Shown in pieces: positions 51,277 to 61,372 of a DNA stretch of 64,000 bases. The notes beneath the pieces were generated by a model that worked only from the letters and a program-made list of their open reading frames with translations, was not told where the DNA came from and ran no database searches. The stretch lies in NCBI RefSeq assembly GCF_014641495.1, contig NZ_BMHV01000011.1, positions 1 through 64,000 of the forward strand, given 5' to 3'. The stretch is from Terasakiella brassicae. Lineage in GTDB: Bacteria; Pseudomonadota; Alphaproteobacteria; Rhodospirillales; Terasakiellaceae. Positions within the stretch are counted from its first letter, which is position 1. Every line of letters starts with the position of its first letter. Position numbers and translations under genes: made by a program.

Positions 51277-53601
51277 ATGCTATCGAGAAATTTGGAACAA
51301 ACCCTTCATCGCGCTTTGGCCCTCGCGACGGAACATAGACATGAAATGGCCACACTGGAACATTTGCTCTTGTCCTTGATTGAGGATCCGGATGCGGTTG
51401 CCGTGATGCGTGCGTGTGATGTATCAATTGATCAACTGCGCGAAGACTTGGTCGTTTTTCTGGAAGAAGAACTTAACAACCTTCGCCACGACAGCCCAAT
51501 CGAGCCGTCCCCGACAAGTGGTTTTCAACGCGTTGTGCAACGTGCGGCCATTCATGTTCAATCTTCGGGGCGCGAAGAGGTCACAGGCGCGAATGTTTTG
51601 GTCGCCCTGTTTTCCGAACGGGAATCGCATGCCGTCTATTTCCTGCAAATTCAGGATATGAGCCGCCTTGACGCCGTCAATTATATCTCTCATGGAATTG
51701 CCAAAGTACCGGGGCTTTCTGAAGATCGTCCTGTTCATGGGGCTGACAGTGACGGGGAACAGGATGATGAAGGTGCAGAAGACCGCGCCAAGGCTTTAGA
51801 TACCTATTGCGTCAATCTGAATGAAAAGGCAAAAGAAGGAAAAATTGACCCGTTAATCGGTCGTCAGGCCGAATTGGACCGTACCATTCAGGTTTTGTGC
51901 CGCCGCAGTAAAAATAATCCCCTGTATGTTGGTGATCCCGGTGTGGGGAAAACAGCAATTGCAGAAGGCTTGGCCCTGCGCATTGTTGAAAAACAGGTGC
52001 CGGAAGTTCTGAATGAAGCGATCATTTATGCCCTTGATATGGGGGCACTTCTGGCAGGAACCCGCTATCGGGGTGACTTTGAAGAACGTTTGAAAGCCGT
52101 TGTTAAAGAATTGGAAGCCCGCCCGCATGCGGTTCTGTTCATTGATGAAATCCACACGGTCATTGGGGCCGGGGCCACCAGTGGCGGCGCGATGGATGCC
52201 TCGAACCTGCTGAAACCTTCTTTGGCGAGCGGGTCTTTGCGGTGTATCGGTTCGACAACCTATAAGGAATATCGGGGCCATTTTGAAAAAGATCGTGCCC
52301 TTGTGCGCCGTTTCCAGAAAATTGATGTTGCAGAACCTTCTATCGAAGATACCATCAAGATTTTGCGCGGCTTGAAACCCTATTACGAAGCACATCACAA
52401 GGTCCGCTATACCAATGATGCGCTGAGTGCGGCGGTTGAACTCTCTGCCCGATATATCGGGGATCGCAAGTTACCCGATAAGGCAATTGACGTGATTGAC
52501 GAAGTCGGTGCATCGCGTATGTTGCTGCCGGAAAGTAAACGTCGCAAAACGGTAACGGTGAAAGATGTGGAAGATACGGTTGCAAAAATTGCCCGGATCC
52601 CACCAAAATCCGTTTCAACGGATGATAAAGAAACGTTGAAAAGTCTGGATAATGACCTCAAACGCATGGTGTTCGGGCAAGATTTGGCCATCGATAAGTT
52701 ATCGACAGCGATTAAACTGTCACGGGCCGGGCTGCGTGAACCGGATAAACCGATCGGTAGCTATCTATTCTCCGGTCCCACCGGGGTCGGTAAAACCGAA
52801 GTGGCCCGCCAATTATCCCGCACATTAGGGGTGGAGCTGTTACGCTTTGATATGTCTGAATATATGGAACGACACAGCGTATCCCGATTAATCGGTGCAC
52901 CACCGGGCTATGTTGGATTTGACCAAGGCGGGCTGTTAACCGATGGCGTAGACCAACATCCGCATTGTGTTGTCTTGTTGGATGAAATTGAAAAAGCACA
53001 TCCCGACCTGTTTAATATTTTGTTGCAGGTGATGGATCATGGCAAGTTGACGGATAATAATGGCAAGACCATTGATTTTCGTAATGTCATTTTGATTATG
53101 ACCACCAATGCCGGGGCAGCCGATTTAGCGAAAAATGCCATTGGCTTTGGTCGCGAAAGCCGCGAAGGCGAGGATCAGGAAGCGATTGAAAAACTGTTCA
53201 CACCGGAATTTCGCAACCGTTTGGACGCGATTGTTCCGTTTGCCAATCTGTCCGAAGATGTGGTTGGTAAGGTCGTTGACAAGTTTATTATGGAACTGGA
53301 AGGCCAGCTGGCCGATCGCGGCGTTGAATTCCAACTGACACCGGCAGCGCGCAAATGGTTGGGCAAAAAAGGTTATGACAAACATTACGGTGCCCGTCCA
53401 TTAAGCCGCGTTATTCAAGAACATATCAAGAAGCCGTTGGCTGAAGAATTGCTGTTTGGAAAACTGGTCACAGGCGGATTGGTTAAGGTCAAGATCGACA
53501 ATAACAAAGTGGTGTTTGAATTCCCGCAAGAGGAATTAGCCGCCAAACCGAAACGCAACACGGATAAAAAAGCAAGCAAGGTACCGGCAACGGTTAAATA
53601 A
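51277..53601 (+). CDS. clpA: ATP-dependent Clp protease ATP-binding subunit ClpA
   Basis: A 774-residue AAA+ unfoldase. The Clp_N repeat domain is at the N-terminus ([31 protein letters not shown]). Two ATPase domains follow: the first Walker A is GDPGVGKTA (about residue 222) and the second GPTGVGKTE (about 502), each with its Walker B (VLFIDEIHT and [11 protein letters not shown]). The D2 small domain is followed by an unusually Lys-rich tail. The ClpP-binding IGF/IGL loop is present as [13 protein letters not shown]. It forms ClpAP with ClpP, which is not in this window. Confidence 0.96.
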   Translation: MLSRNLEQTLHRALALATEHRHEMATLEHLLLSLIEDPDAVAVMRACDVSIDQLREDLVVFLEEELNNLRHDSPIEPSPTSGFQRVVQRAAIHVQSSGREEVTGANVLVALFSERESHAVYFLQIQDMSRLDAVNYISHGIAKVPGLSEDRPVHGADSDGEQDDEGAEDRAKALDTYCVNLNEKAKEGKIDPLIGRQAELDRTIQVLCRRSKNNPLYVGDPGVGKTAIAEGLALRIVEKQVPEVLNEAIIYALDMGALLAGTRYRGDFEERLKAVVKELEARPHAVLFIDEIHTVIGAGATSGGAMDASNLLKPSLASGSLRCIGSTTYKEYRGHFEKDRALVRRFQKIDVAEPSIEDTIKILRGLKPYYEAHHKVRYTNDALSAAVELSARYIGDRKLPDKAIDVIDEVGASRMLLPESKRRKTVTVKDVEDTVAKIARIPPKSVSTDDKETLKSLDNDLKRMVFGQDLAIDKLSTAIKLSRAGLREPDKPIGSYLFSGPTGVGKTEVARQLSRTLGVELLRFDMSEYMERHSVSRLIGAPPGYVGFDQGGLLTDGVDQHPHCVVLLDEIEKAHPDLFNILLQVMDHGKLTDNNGKTIDFRNVILIMTTNAGAADLAKNAIGFGRESREGEDQEAIEKLFTPEFRNRLDAIVPFANLSEDVVGKVVDKFIMELEGQLADRGVEFQLTPAARKWLGKKGYDKHYGARPLSRVIQEHIKKPLAEELLFGKLVTGGLVKVKIDNNKVVFEFPQEELAAKPKRNTDKKASKVPATVK

Positions 53602-53644
53602 ATGTTTGCCTTCCAAACAATGTTGTGCCTAGATTAAGAAAACG

Positions 53645-53675
53645 GGTCATTCTTCCCTTGTCGGGAGGGATGACC
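53645..53675. terminator. Hairpin between clpA and the CoA-transferase gene
   Basis: GGTCAT.TTCCC pairs with GGGA.GGGATGACC around a short loop. Only a short T-rich stretch follows (CTTATCTT), so its efficiency is doubtful. Confidence 0.45.
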
Positions 53676-53699
53676 TTATCTTGATGAGAAGAGGCACCT

Positions 53700-54788
53700 A
53701 TGTTCGACAATTGTTTAGAAAATATTCTAGTTCTGGATCTCTCCCAATATATTCCCGGTCCTTTTGCGACGATGACTTTGCGTGACTTAGGTGCCGATGT
53801 CATTAAGGTGGAACCGCCTGTGGGCGATCCGATGCGTTTTGCCTTTATGGAAGGTGAAGACGGGATATCTCCTCTTTATAAGCAATTGAATGCAGGGAAA
53901 TCCGTTGTCAAAATTGATTTAAAATCGACAGAGGGCAAGGCCGCTTTTACTAAGTTGGTAAAGAAAGCCGATGTCCTTTTGGAATCCTTTCGCCCCGGTG
54001 TCATGGGTCGTTTAGGGTTTGACCATGACACCTTGAAACAAATGAACCCGAAACTGGTGCATTGTGCGTTGTCCGGTTATGGACAAAACGGACCTTATGC
54101 GCAGGTTGCAGGCCATGATATGACATATGTGGCCTTGACCGGGGCCTTGTCACAGACCGGGCACAAAGACTGTGGGCCGGTACCGATTTTCCCCCCACTG
54201 GCGGATCATAGCGGGGCGATGCAGGCGGTCAGTTCCATTCTGGCGGCATTGTTTCGTCGCGAACGTACAGGGCAGGGGGCTTTTATTGACGTAAGCCTGT
54301 TTGAGGCGGCCTTGAGCTGGAATTATCTCAGTTTAACACCAGCAGCGAAAGGCAAAGTCGATGCCTGTGGGCAGGGGGAACTGACCGGCGGTGCCGCTGC
54401 GTGGTATGGGATTTATGAAACAAAAGACAATCGCCATTTTGCCTTTGCACCGATTGAACCCAAATTTTGGCAAAATTTCTGCAAAGCCGTTGGGCGGGAG
54501 GATCTGATCGCTCGCCAAAACGAACCGCAACCCCAAGACGATCTGATTGCGACTTTACGTGATTTGTTTAAGATGCGTACATTGGATGAATGGGCCGCCC
54601 TGTTATTGCCTGCTGATTGTTGTATGGAACCAATCCATAGCCCGGATGCGGTTTTGACACATCCACATGTTCAGGCGCGCCAAATTGCATTTGGGGATGA
54701 AATCCGTTTTCCGGCATGGGTTGATAATCAACCACCCAAAGCGCGCCCGGCTATGAAAGAAGTTACAATTGAAAGCCTGCTGGAATAG
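53700..54788 (+). CDS. CaiB/BaiF family III CoA-transferase (alpha-methylacyl-CoA racemase-like)
   Basis: A 362-residue family III CoA-transferase / racemase. Motifs include LVLDLSQYIPGPFATMTLRDLGADVIKVEPPVGD at the N-terminus and the catalytic Asp in GAFIDVSLFEAALSW (about residue 200), with YGQNGPYAQVAGHDMTYVALTGAL in between. The family moves CoA between acids, or racemises 2-methylacyl-CoA. Racemases are usual for branched-chain acyl-CoA, and this fits the leucine-rich context of the window (inference). A ribosome-binding site GAAGAGG is 6 bases before the ATG. Confidence 0.87.
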   Translation: MFDNCLENILVLDLSQYIPGPFATMTLRDLGADVIKVEPPVGDPMRFAFMEGEDGISPLYKQLNAGKSVVKIDLKSTEGKAAFTKLVKKADVLLESFRPGVMGRLGFDHDTLKQMNPKLVHCALSGYGQNGPYAQVAGHDMTYVALTGALSQTGHKDCGPVPIFPPLADHSGAMQAVSSILAALFRRERTGQGAFIDVSLFEAALSWNYLSLTPAAKGKVDACGQGELTGGAAAWYGIYETKDNRHFAFAPIEPKFWQNFCKAVGREDLIARQNEPQPQDDLIATLRDLFKMRTLDEWAALLLPADCCMEPIHSPDAVLTHPHVQARQIAFGDEIRFPAWVDNQPPKARPAMKEVTIESLLE

Positions 54789-54791
54789 GGA

Positions 54792-55175
54792 TTAGTGTCT
54801 TTCCATACAACTGAAACAAGGTTGATCTACATTAAAAACGGCTTGTTTGGCCCAGAAACGAATGCGTTCAATGGCGTCTTCTTGTGATATTGCCTCTATC
54901 TTAGAAAAAGAGAGATAAATGTCATCCAACTGGTCGCGTGCCGAAAGGGAATGGGCATAAGACGGGCAACCGCATTTGTCCTGACAGGCCTTTTTGCTGA
55001 TCAGGTATGTTTCCATTTGGTTTTGTAGGTTTTTGATTAAGCTCAGGATATGACGCGGGGACTTGCCTCGTGATAACTCGTCGCAAATGGCGTTGACATA
55101 TGCGGCGATGATTGGATGGCTGTTATCAATGAACGGGTATCCGGTACGCTGTGTTGTATTGCTGTGGAGTAACAT
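54792..55175 (-). CDS. Hemerythrin-like protein with cysteine motif, function unknown
   Basis: A 127-residue protein. GYPFIDNSHPIIAAYVNAI resembles the first helix of bacteriohemerythrins (I-D-x-x-H), and YAHSLSARDQLDDIY resembles part of the Y-x-x-H-x-x-x-H helix. The other expected metal-binding His residues are missing, so the di-iron site looks lost. Instead it has Cys in ACQDKCGCPS and a C-terminal CFSCMERH. A zinc- or redox-type site is possible. I am not sure that the relation is real. It is convergent with the CoA-transferase gene, 3 bp away. Confidence 0.65.
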   Translation of the reverse strand: MLLHSNTTQRTGYPFIDNSHPIIAAYVNAICDELSRGKSPRHILSLIKNLQNQMETYLISKKACQDKCGCPSYAHSLSARDQLDDIYLSFSKIEAISQEDAIERIRFWAKQAVFNVDQPCFSCMERH

Positions 55176-55258
55176 TTTATATTTTTATTCCTGCTTCCAT
55201 ATCTGTTTGTATTATGGGGCAGGCTTAAAAAGATAACCTCACTCATTTGAGTGATTTT

Positions 55259-56416
55259 TTATTGAGAATCCGTCTTATAGGGGGACAGTTTCATCAGCTC
55301 TTGCATTTCCATGCGGTTGACTGTTTTGTCGTGTTCCAGAAAATCATCAACGGCATTACGAAATGAAGGATTTGCAATCCAGTGTGCGCTGTAGGTTTCA
55401 ACAGGCAGATATCCGCGTTGAATTTTATGTTGCCCCTGGGCACCAGCCTCTACGCGCTTTAATCTGTTGGCAATGGCATAGTCAATCGCTTGATAATAGC
55501 AGGCTTCGAAATGTAAAAAACGATAGTCTTCCAGACAGCCCCAATATCGTCCGAACAAGGTGTCATTGCCTTTTAAATTTAAGGCACCTGCGACAATGCG
55601 TTGATCTTGCAAGGCAAGGACTAAGACGGTTTGATCCCCAAGGCGCTGCCCCAAAAGGGAAAAGAAATCCCGATTGAGATAAGGGTGCCCCCATTTGCGC
55701 CCCGATGTGTCGAGGTAAAAATCGTAAAAAGCATCCCAATGATGTTCCTGAATTTCAGGCCCACTGAGTGTTGTAAGCTTGATACCGCTTTCAATAACGG
55801 CTTTTCGTTCCTTGCGGATTGCTTTTCGTTTGCGTGACGATAAGGCATTTAGAAAGTCATCAAAATTCTCATAATGATGATTGGTCCAATGATATTGATG
55901 CCCTATGCGGCCCAGCATCCCCAAATCCTGCATCATTTCCCATTCCTTTTTCTGGGCAAAATTGATGTGAAGGGAGGAGACACCGATTTTATCGGCATGG
56001 GCAAGCAGGTGGGTCAGAAGTTGTTTCTTATCTTCGGTGCTGCAATCGGCATGTGTTAACAGGCGTTGCCCGCTGACTGGTGTGAACGGAATAGCGCAAA
56101 GAAGTTTTGGGTAATAACGTCCACCGGCACGTTCGTAAGCTTCAGCCCATGACCAGTCGAACACATATTCGCCATAGGAGTGACTTTTTAAATAAAGGGG
56201 AGTACAGGCGTTAATTTGTCCGCTATCGTCTGTTAAAACAAGATGTTGTGGCAACCATCCATGATCGGGATGGACGCAACGACTATCTTCTAATGCGCAT
56301 AGAAATGCATGTGTGGCGAAGGGATTATCTTCGCCCACACATGCGTCCCACATTTGTGGATCGATTTGATTGATCCGTTCGAATTGCGCGATTTTAGGCA
56401 AATTCGAAGACACCAT
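55259..56416 (-). CDS. GNAT-like acyltransferase (COG3146/DUF482 family)
   Basis: A 385-residue protein of the DUF482/COG3146 family, which are FemAB/GNAT-fold proteins. Motifs include NPFATHAFLCALEDSRCVHPDHGWLPQHLVL and YPKLLCAIPFTPVSGQRLL near the N-terminus, and ALQDQRIVAGALNLKGNDTLFGRYWGCLEDYRFLHFEACYYQ with the GNAT-type core in the second half. Substrate unknown. The ATG at 56416 lies inside the end of the RidA gene on the same strand (23-bp overlap), so translation is likely coupled; a longer open frame extends further but carries no family residues. Confidence 0.83.
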   Translation of the reverse strand: MVSSNLPKIAQFERINQIDPQMWDACVGEDNPFATHAFLCALEDSRCVHPDHGWLPQHLVLTDDSGQINACTPLYLKSHSYGEYVFDWSWAEAYERAGGRYYPKLLCAIPFTPVSGQRLLTHADCSTEDKKQLLTHLLAHADKIGVSSLHINFAQKKEWEMMQDLGMLGRIGHQYHWTNHHYENFDDFLNALSSRKRKAIRKERKAVIESGIKLTTLSGPEIQEHHWDAFYDFYLDTSGRKWGHPYLNRDFFSLLGQRLGDQTVLVLALQDQRIVAGALNLKGNDTLFGRYWGCLEDYRFLHFEACYYQAIDYAIANRLKRVEAGAQGQHKIQRGYLPVETYSAHWIANPSFRNAVDDFLEHDKTVNRMEMQELMKLSPYKTDSQ

Positions 56417-56864
56417 CAATTTCAACAGAAACGCCAAGGGGCAGGGCGGCAACACCCACGGCAGCACGGGCATGTTGTCCGACAGGTTCGCCGAAAACTT
56501 CGACCATCAGGTCTGAGGCACCATTAACGATTTTTGGCTGGTCGGTAAATTCCGGCATACTGGCGACAAAGCCACCCAGTTTGACAACCCGTGTAATACG
56601 ATCCAGGTCGCCGCCAACGGCTTCTTTTACCTGAGAGATTAAATGGAGGCCGCATAAACGGGCAGCGGCCATACCGTCTTCCACGCCTAAATTTTCGCCA
56701 TAACGACCAATATATTTTAATTCACCATCCAGCATGGTGATCTGGCCGGAAACGAAAATAAGGTTGCCGGTTATGACGTAGGGTACATAGTTGGCAACTG
56801 CTTTATTGGCTTTGGGTAAGGTGATCCCTAACTCTTGCAGGCGTGCTTCGATTTTACCAGCCAT
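56394..56864 (-). CDS. RidA/YjgF-family protein
   Basis: A 156-residue RidA-like protein of the longer subfamily. It has the family pattern VISGNLIFVSGQITMLDG-like (NLIFVSGQITMLDGELKY), VKLGGFVASMPEFTDQPKIVNGASDLMVEVFGE and the C-terminal ARAAVGVAALPLGVSVEIDGVFEFA. The Arg in RAAVGVA at the family's active site is present. RidA proteins hydrolyse reactive enamine/imine intermediates. Their usual partners are PLP enzymes. The ATG at 56864 has AAGGA 6 bases upstream. It overlaps the next gene, the GNAT protein, by 23 bp. Confidence 0.87.
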   Translation of the reverse strand: MAGKIEARLQELGITLPKANKAVANYVPYVITGNLIFVSGQITMLDGELKYIGRYGENLGVEDGMAAARLCGLHLISQVKEAVGGDLDRITRVVKLGGFVASMPEFTDQPKIVNGASDLMVEVFGEPVGQHARAAVGVAALPLGVSVEIDGVFEFA

Positions 56865-57015
56865 TTTTAGTCCTTTTATTTGGAATATCAATAATTTGAA
56901 TTTAGGTGAAGAGGGGGAAAGAACAAGTGCTATTTTATGAAAATAAAGGGGAAAGTTGCCGAAATGGCCCGCTTTCCCCTTTATTCAGTCTTCGCTTCGT
57001 CTTATTTGGTGGTGA

Positions 57016-60000
57016 TTAGGAACAACCAGATGTTGAACCGCAAGTCACGCACTTCAGGCAGGTGCCGTTACGCACCAAGGTGAAGTTGCCACATTCGGGG
57101 CACGCATCGCCTTCATAACCTTTCATACGGGCTTCGCGGATTTGTTCCAGCTTTTGGTCGGTTTCTTCAAAAATATCGGGTTCGCCGTCGATGGTTGCTG
57201 CGGCTGCCAGATCGGCTGTACCGCTTGCGGCAGAACCGCTGACGGAACCGCCACTGGGCGAGCCTTCAGAACCTTCGCCCGGCTTACCCTTAAAAACCAG
57301 GAAGCGACCACGCATGTAACCTTGGGAGGCCACGCGTTCAATCATCTGGTTTGCCTTATCCTTATCTTCTTGCGGAAGTTCGGATTGGGCTTCACCCCCA
57401 CCAACAGTATCATGGTGTAAATCGTCCGGTTTAATGTGGGCAAGGTCGGAACGATCCATATAAGATACCGCAAGCTCGCGGAAGATATAGTCAAGAACGG
57501 AAGAGGCCATTTTGATGGTGTCGTTACCTTCCACCATACCGCTTGGCTCAAAGCGGGTGAATGTGAAGGCTTCCACAAATTCATCCAGTGGCACGCCATA
57601 TTGCAGACCCAAGGAAATGGCAATGGCGAAGTTGTTCATCAAAGAGCGGAAGGCCGCGCCTTCTTTGTGCATATCGATGAAAAGTTCACCCAATTGACCG
57701 TCTTCATATTCCCCGGTACGCAGGTAAACTTTGTGACCGCCGACAGATGCTTTTTGTGTGTAGCCTTTACGGCGATTCGGCAGTTTGCGCCGTTGGGCAA
57801 CAACGCGCTCAACGATGCGTTCCGCCACCAGTTCCGCTCGTTTTGCAGACGGTTGGTCTGCAACAGTTTCTGCGAATGTTTCGTCCGCATCCTCATCTTC
57901 CAGAACCTGTGCCTGCAACGGTTGTGACAGTTTGGAACCATCACGATAAAGCGCATTGGCTTTCAAGCCCAGACGCCATGACAGCAGGTAGGCTTCTTTG
58001 CAATCCTTAACCGTGGCGTTATGTGCCATATTGATGGTTTTGGAAATGGCCCCGGAAATAAAGGACTGGGACGCCGCCATCATGCGAATGTGGCTTTCAA
58101 CAGACAGGAAGCGTGTCCCTTTGCGTCCACAAGGTGTGGCACAATCAAAGACGGGTAAATGTTCGTCTTTCAGGTGCGGGGCACCTTCCAATGTCATGGA
58201 GCCGCAAACATATGTATTGGCATTGTCGATTTCTTTTTTGTCGAAACCAAGTTCCACCAGCATATCAAAGGTTGGGTCGTTTAGCTTCTCCGCGCTGATC
58301 CCCAGTTTATCGACACAGAACTTTTCACCAAGCGACCATTTGTTGAAGGCAAATTTGATATCGAACGCATCGGCAAGTGCTTTTTCCAAAGCTGCTAAAG
58401 CTTCGTCATCAAAACCTTTTTCACGCAACTGTTCGTGGGTCAGGAAGGTGGACCCTTTCAACGTGCCATGCCCAACAGCATAGCGGATCATATCGTTGGT
58501 TTGTTGTTCTGTGTAGCCCAGTTTGATCAGGGCTTGTGGGACAATGCGGTTGATAATTTTGAAATAACCACCGCCAGCAAGTTTTTTGAACTTCACAAGG
58601 GCGAAGTCCGGTTCAATCCCTGTGGTGTCGCAATCCATAACCAGACCGATTGTTCCTGTCGGTGCAATCACAGACACTTGTGCGTTGCGGAAACCATGTT
58701 CGTTGCCAAGTTCCAAAGCGCGATCCCATGATTTGCGGGCGGCTTCCACAAGGCTGCTTTCCGGGCAGTTGGAGGCATCCAGCGGAACCGGCAGAACAGC
58801 AAGGTTTTCGTAATCGTCTTTCAGGCCCTGTGCGGCACGGCGGTGATTGCGAATAACGCGCAACATATGGTCTGCGTTGTTGGCATATCCCGGGAAAGCC
58901 CCCAAGCTTTGTGCCATTTCTGCAGATGTTGCGTACGCTTCACCTGTCATTAGGGCGGTGATCGCCCCACATAAAGCGCGGCCTTCTGCACTGTCATACG
59001 GCAGGCCAGAGGCCATCAGCAGGCCGCCGATATTGGCAAAACCAAGTCCCAATGTCCGATAATCGTAAGAACGTTGTGCAATCTCCTTGGATGGGAATTG
59101 CGCCATCATAACCGCGATTTCCAATGTCACCGTCCAGATGCGAACTGCATGGGAGAAAGAGGCAACGTCAAACGTGCCGTCTTCTTTGGTGAATTGCAGC
59201 AGGTTCAAGGAGGCAAGGTTACAGGCGGTATCATCAAGGAACATATATTCCGAACAAGGGTTGGACGCATTGATGCGACCATCGCTTGGGCAGGTGTGCC
59301 ATTCGTTGATGGTGCTGTCAAACTGGATACCCGGATCGGCACAGGCCCATGCGGCATAACCGATATTTTCCCAAAGCTCTTTGGCCTTGATCCGTTTGGC
59401 AACGCTGCCGTCTCTGCGGTTGATGAGTTCCCATTCGCCGTCATCCAATACCTTTTGCAGAAATTCGTTGGAAACACGGACTGTGTTGTTGGAATTTTGG
59501 CCCGCAACCGTTGTGTAGGCTTCGGAATCCCAATCCGTATTGTAGGCCGGGAATTCGATATCGGTGTAGCCTTGTTTGGCAAATTCAATAACACGCTGGA
59601 TATAATTTTCAGGGATCATGGATTTGCGCGCGGCAATGATGGCTTTTTTCAGCGGCTTGTTCTGCTTGGGATCAAACGCATCTTCGCTGTCGCCTGCCGT
59701 GCAGCAGGCTTCCATAATGGCACCCATATGTTTTTGGGCAAGTTTGGAACCCGCAACAAGGGCAGCAACTTTTTGTTCTTCTTTTACTTTCCAGGAGATG
59801 AATTCTTCAACATCGGGGTGATCGACATCGACAACGACCATTTTGGCCGCACGACGGGTGGTGCCACCGGATTTAATCGCACCTGCGGCGCGGTCCCCGA
59901 TTTTCAGGAAGCTCATCAAGCCGGAGGATTTACCGCCACCGGACAGGGGTTCGCCTTCCCCGCGTACGTTGGAGAAGTTGGAACCGGTCCCTGAACCATA

Positions 60001-60678
60001 TTTAAAGAGACGGGCTTCACGAACCCACAGATCCATGATGCCGCCTTCATTGACCAGATCATCCTGAATGGACTGGATGAAACAGGCGTGAGGCTGGGGA
60101 TGCTCATAAGAGGATTTGGAGCGCACCAGTTTACCAGTCTTGAAATCGACGTAATGGTGGCCTTGGGCCGGACCGTCAATACCATAGGCCCAGTGCAGGC
60201 CTGTGTTAAACCACTGCGGGGAGTTTGGTGCACCCATTTGCGCGCACAACTGATAACGCATTTCGTCAAAATAGGCACGCGCATCGGCTTCGCTATCAAA
60301 ATAGCCGCCTTTCCAACCCCAATACGTCCAAGTTCCCGCCAAACGGTCAAAAACCTGTTTGGCAGAATGTTCGCCGCCAAACTGGTCTTCGGCAGGAATG
60401 GATTTCATCGCATCTTGATCAGGAACGCTTGCCCATAACCACTGAGGGACGTCCTTTTCTTTTACAGCTTTTAAAACGGCGGGAATGCCGGCTTTACGGA
60501 AATATTTTTGAGCCAGTACATCGCATGCAACCTGGGACCAGCTTTCCGGGACTTCCAGATCACTGGCCTGAAAGACGATGGAACCGTCCGGGTTACGGAT
60601 TTCGCTACTTGCTTTACGAAAGACAATACCGTCGTAAGGTGATTTATCTTCGTGCGTGAAATGACGTTGAATACGCAT
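57016..60678 (-). CDS. nrdJ: Vitamin B12-dependent ribonucleoside-diphosphate reductase (class II)
   Basis: A 1220-residue class II ribonucleotide reductase. It needs adenosylcobalamin for the thiyl radical, works with or without oxygen, and supplies dNTPs. Family features are visible: the substrate-specificity loop region with ATGDSEDAF-like [14 protein letters not shown], the [13 protein letters not shown] and [21 protein letters not shown] active-site strand with redox cysteines, and a C-terminal zinc-ribbon [28 protein letters not shown]-like domain (CxxC and CxxC). The start has AGGGG upstream. Two palindromic boxes lie 50-105 bp upstream. Confidence 0.95.
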   Translation of the reverse strand: MRIQRHFTHEDKSPYDGIVFRKASSEIRNPDGSIVFQASDLEVPESWSQVACDVLAQKYFRKAGIPAVLKAVKEKDVPQWLWASVPDQDAMKSIPAEDQFGGEHSAKQVFDRLAGTWTYWGWKGGYFDSEADARAYFDEMRYQLCAQMGAPNSPQWFNTGLHWAYGIDGPAQGHHYVDFKTGKLVRSKSSYEHPQPHACFIQSIQDDLVNEGGIMDLWVREARLFKYGSGTGSNFSNVRGEGEPLSGGGKSSGLMSFLKIGDRAAGAIKSGGTTRRAAKMVVVDVDHPDVEEFISWKVKEEQKVAALVAGSKLAQKHMGAIMEACCTAGDSEDAFDPKQNKPLKKAIIAARKSMIPENYIQRVIEFAKQGYTDIEFPAYNTDWDSEAYTTVAGQNSNNTVRVSNEFLQKVLDDGEWELINRRDGSVAKRIKAKELWENIGYAAWACADPGIQFDSTINEWHTCPSDGRINASNPCSEYMFLDDTACNLASLNLLQFTKEDGTFDVASFSHAVRIWTVTLEIAVMMAQFPSKEIAQRSYDYRTLGLGFANIGGLLMASGLPYDSAEGRALCGAITALMTGEAYATSAEMAQSLGAFPGYANNADHMLRVIRNHRRAAQGLKDDYENLAVLPVPLDASNCPESSLVEAARKSWDRALELGNEHGFRNAQVSVIAPTGTIGLVMDCDTTGIEPDFALVKFKKLAGGGYFKIINRIVPQALIKLGYTEQQTNDMIRYAVGHGTLKGSTFLTHEQLREKGFDDEALAALEKALADAFDIKFAFNKWSLGEKFCVDKLGISAEKLNDPTFDMLVELGFDKKEIDNANTYVCGSMTLEGAPHLKDEHLPVFDCATPCGRKGTRFLSVESHIRMMAASQSFISGAISKTINMAHNATVKDCKEAYLLSWRLGLKANALYRDGSKLSQPLQAQVLEDEDADETFAETVADQPSAKRAELVAERIVERVVAQRRKLPNRRKGYTQKASVGGHKVYLRTGEYEDGQLGELFIDMHKEGAAFRSLMNNFAIAISLGLQYGVPLDEFVEAFTFTRFEPSGMVEGNDTIKMASSVLDYIFRELAVSYMDRSDLAHIKPDDLHHDTVGGGEAQSELPQEDKDKANQMIERVASQGYMRGRFLVFKGKPGEGSEGSPSGGSVSGSAASGTADLAAAATIDGEPDIFEETDQKLEQIREARMKGYEGDACPECGNFTLVRNGTCLKCVTCGSTSGCS

Positions 60679-60727
60679 TGATGCCCCTGATGCCTCTTAC
60701 TTTTAAAAGAATGGCTTAAAATCGTTA

Positions 60728-60742
60728 AACAAAATTTTGTGG
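60728..60742. promoter_or_regulatory. Putative NrdR box 1 upstream of nrdJ
   Basis: ACAAAATTTTGT is a perfect 12-bp palindrome. It is near the NrdR consensus ACACWATATATWGTGT in size and AT core. Its centre is about 40 bp from box 2, close to four helical turns. Confidence 0.4.
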
Positions 60743-60766
60743 TTATCCCGTCCCAGCAACGTTGTG

Positions 60767-60781
60767 CACACCTATATTGTG
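60767..60781. promoter_or_regulatory. Putative NrdR box 2 upstream of nrdJ
   Basis: CACACCTATATTGTG has CACA / TGTG arms around a TATA-rich core and resembles the NrdR consensus more than box 1. NrdR represses ribonucleotide reductase genes when dATP is high. Confidence 0.45.
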
Positions 60782-61372
60782 GGTGCCTTCTTCCGTCATG
60801 GGCACAAGATGTAGAACATTTTATGAAATGGATTTCAAGGTACTACCAAAGTATAGTTATTCACCGTTACTAACCCGAAATAATCAGAACGTTAGCTACA
60901 CTGCCGATTCCGCATACCTTTTGCCTGTGGAAAAAAAATCAAAAAAAAAATCACAAAAAAACCTCTTGAACTGTTTCATTTTTAGGCAAAATCTCGCAAC
61001 CCCTTGTGTTTACTTGCTGTCAAAGGCACTAGGTATGGTGTGGTGAGTGGGGGAGGTCGAAAAGCTAGGGAAACTCTAATGAGAATCGAATTTTGCTTGC
61101 TTGATTGATGGTAAATATGCCAGTTTTTTACTGCAAACGGATAAAAGAATCGCAATCCTTTGTGAAAACACACCTCAAAAGGTAGAATTGTTCCAGAATG
61201 CTTTTTGCGCTATATGTTGCACAAAGATGAAACAAATCTTGCAGCAATATTTCAGAAACGATCAGAAGTCAGGTAAAGATCGGGAAATTTGTGCTATGAT
61301 CCCCAGCGAGAATTTGGGGTGGGACCAATTAAATTGACTAAAGAACATAAAAAAACGGCGCTTGAACAAAAA

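Larger units (their letters stand above)
60679..61372. other. 694-bp divergent intergenic region between nrdJ and the EAL gene
   Basis: No convincing gene is present; the open frames are short and have no ribosome-binding sites. The part near nrdJ carries two palindromic boxes (60728-60742 and 60767-60781). The centre holds a poly-A-rich stretch (60926-60962). No cobalamin riboswitch box or tRNA was seen. Confidence 0.6.

Noticed and set aside
59074-59994. 306-codon open frame on the plus strand
   Set aside because: Antisense to nrdJ, whose protein similarity spans the entire region.
60679-61288. Possible cobalamin riboswitch upstream of nrdJ
   Set aside because: I looked for the B12-box type sequence and a long structured leader; neither is visible. 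Only the two short palindromes are found.
61296-61337. Thirteen-codon open frame beginning ATGATCCCCAGC before the EAL gene
   Set aside because: Could be a leader peptide, but it has no clear function or conserved sequence, and chance is the simpler reading.
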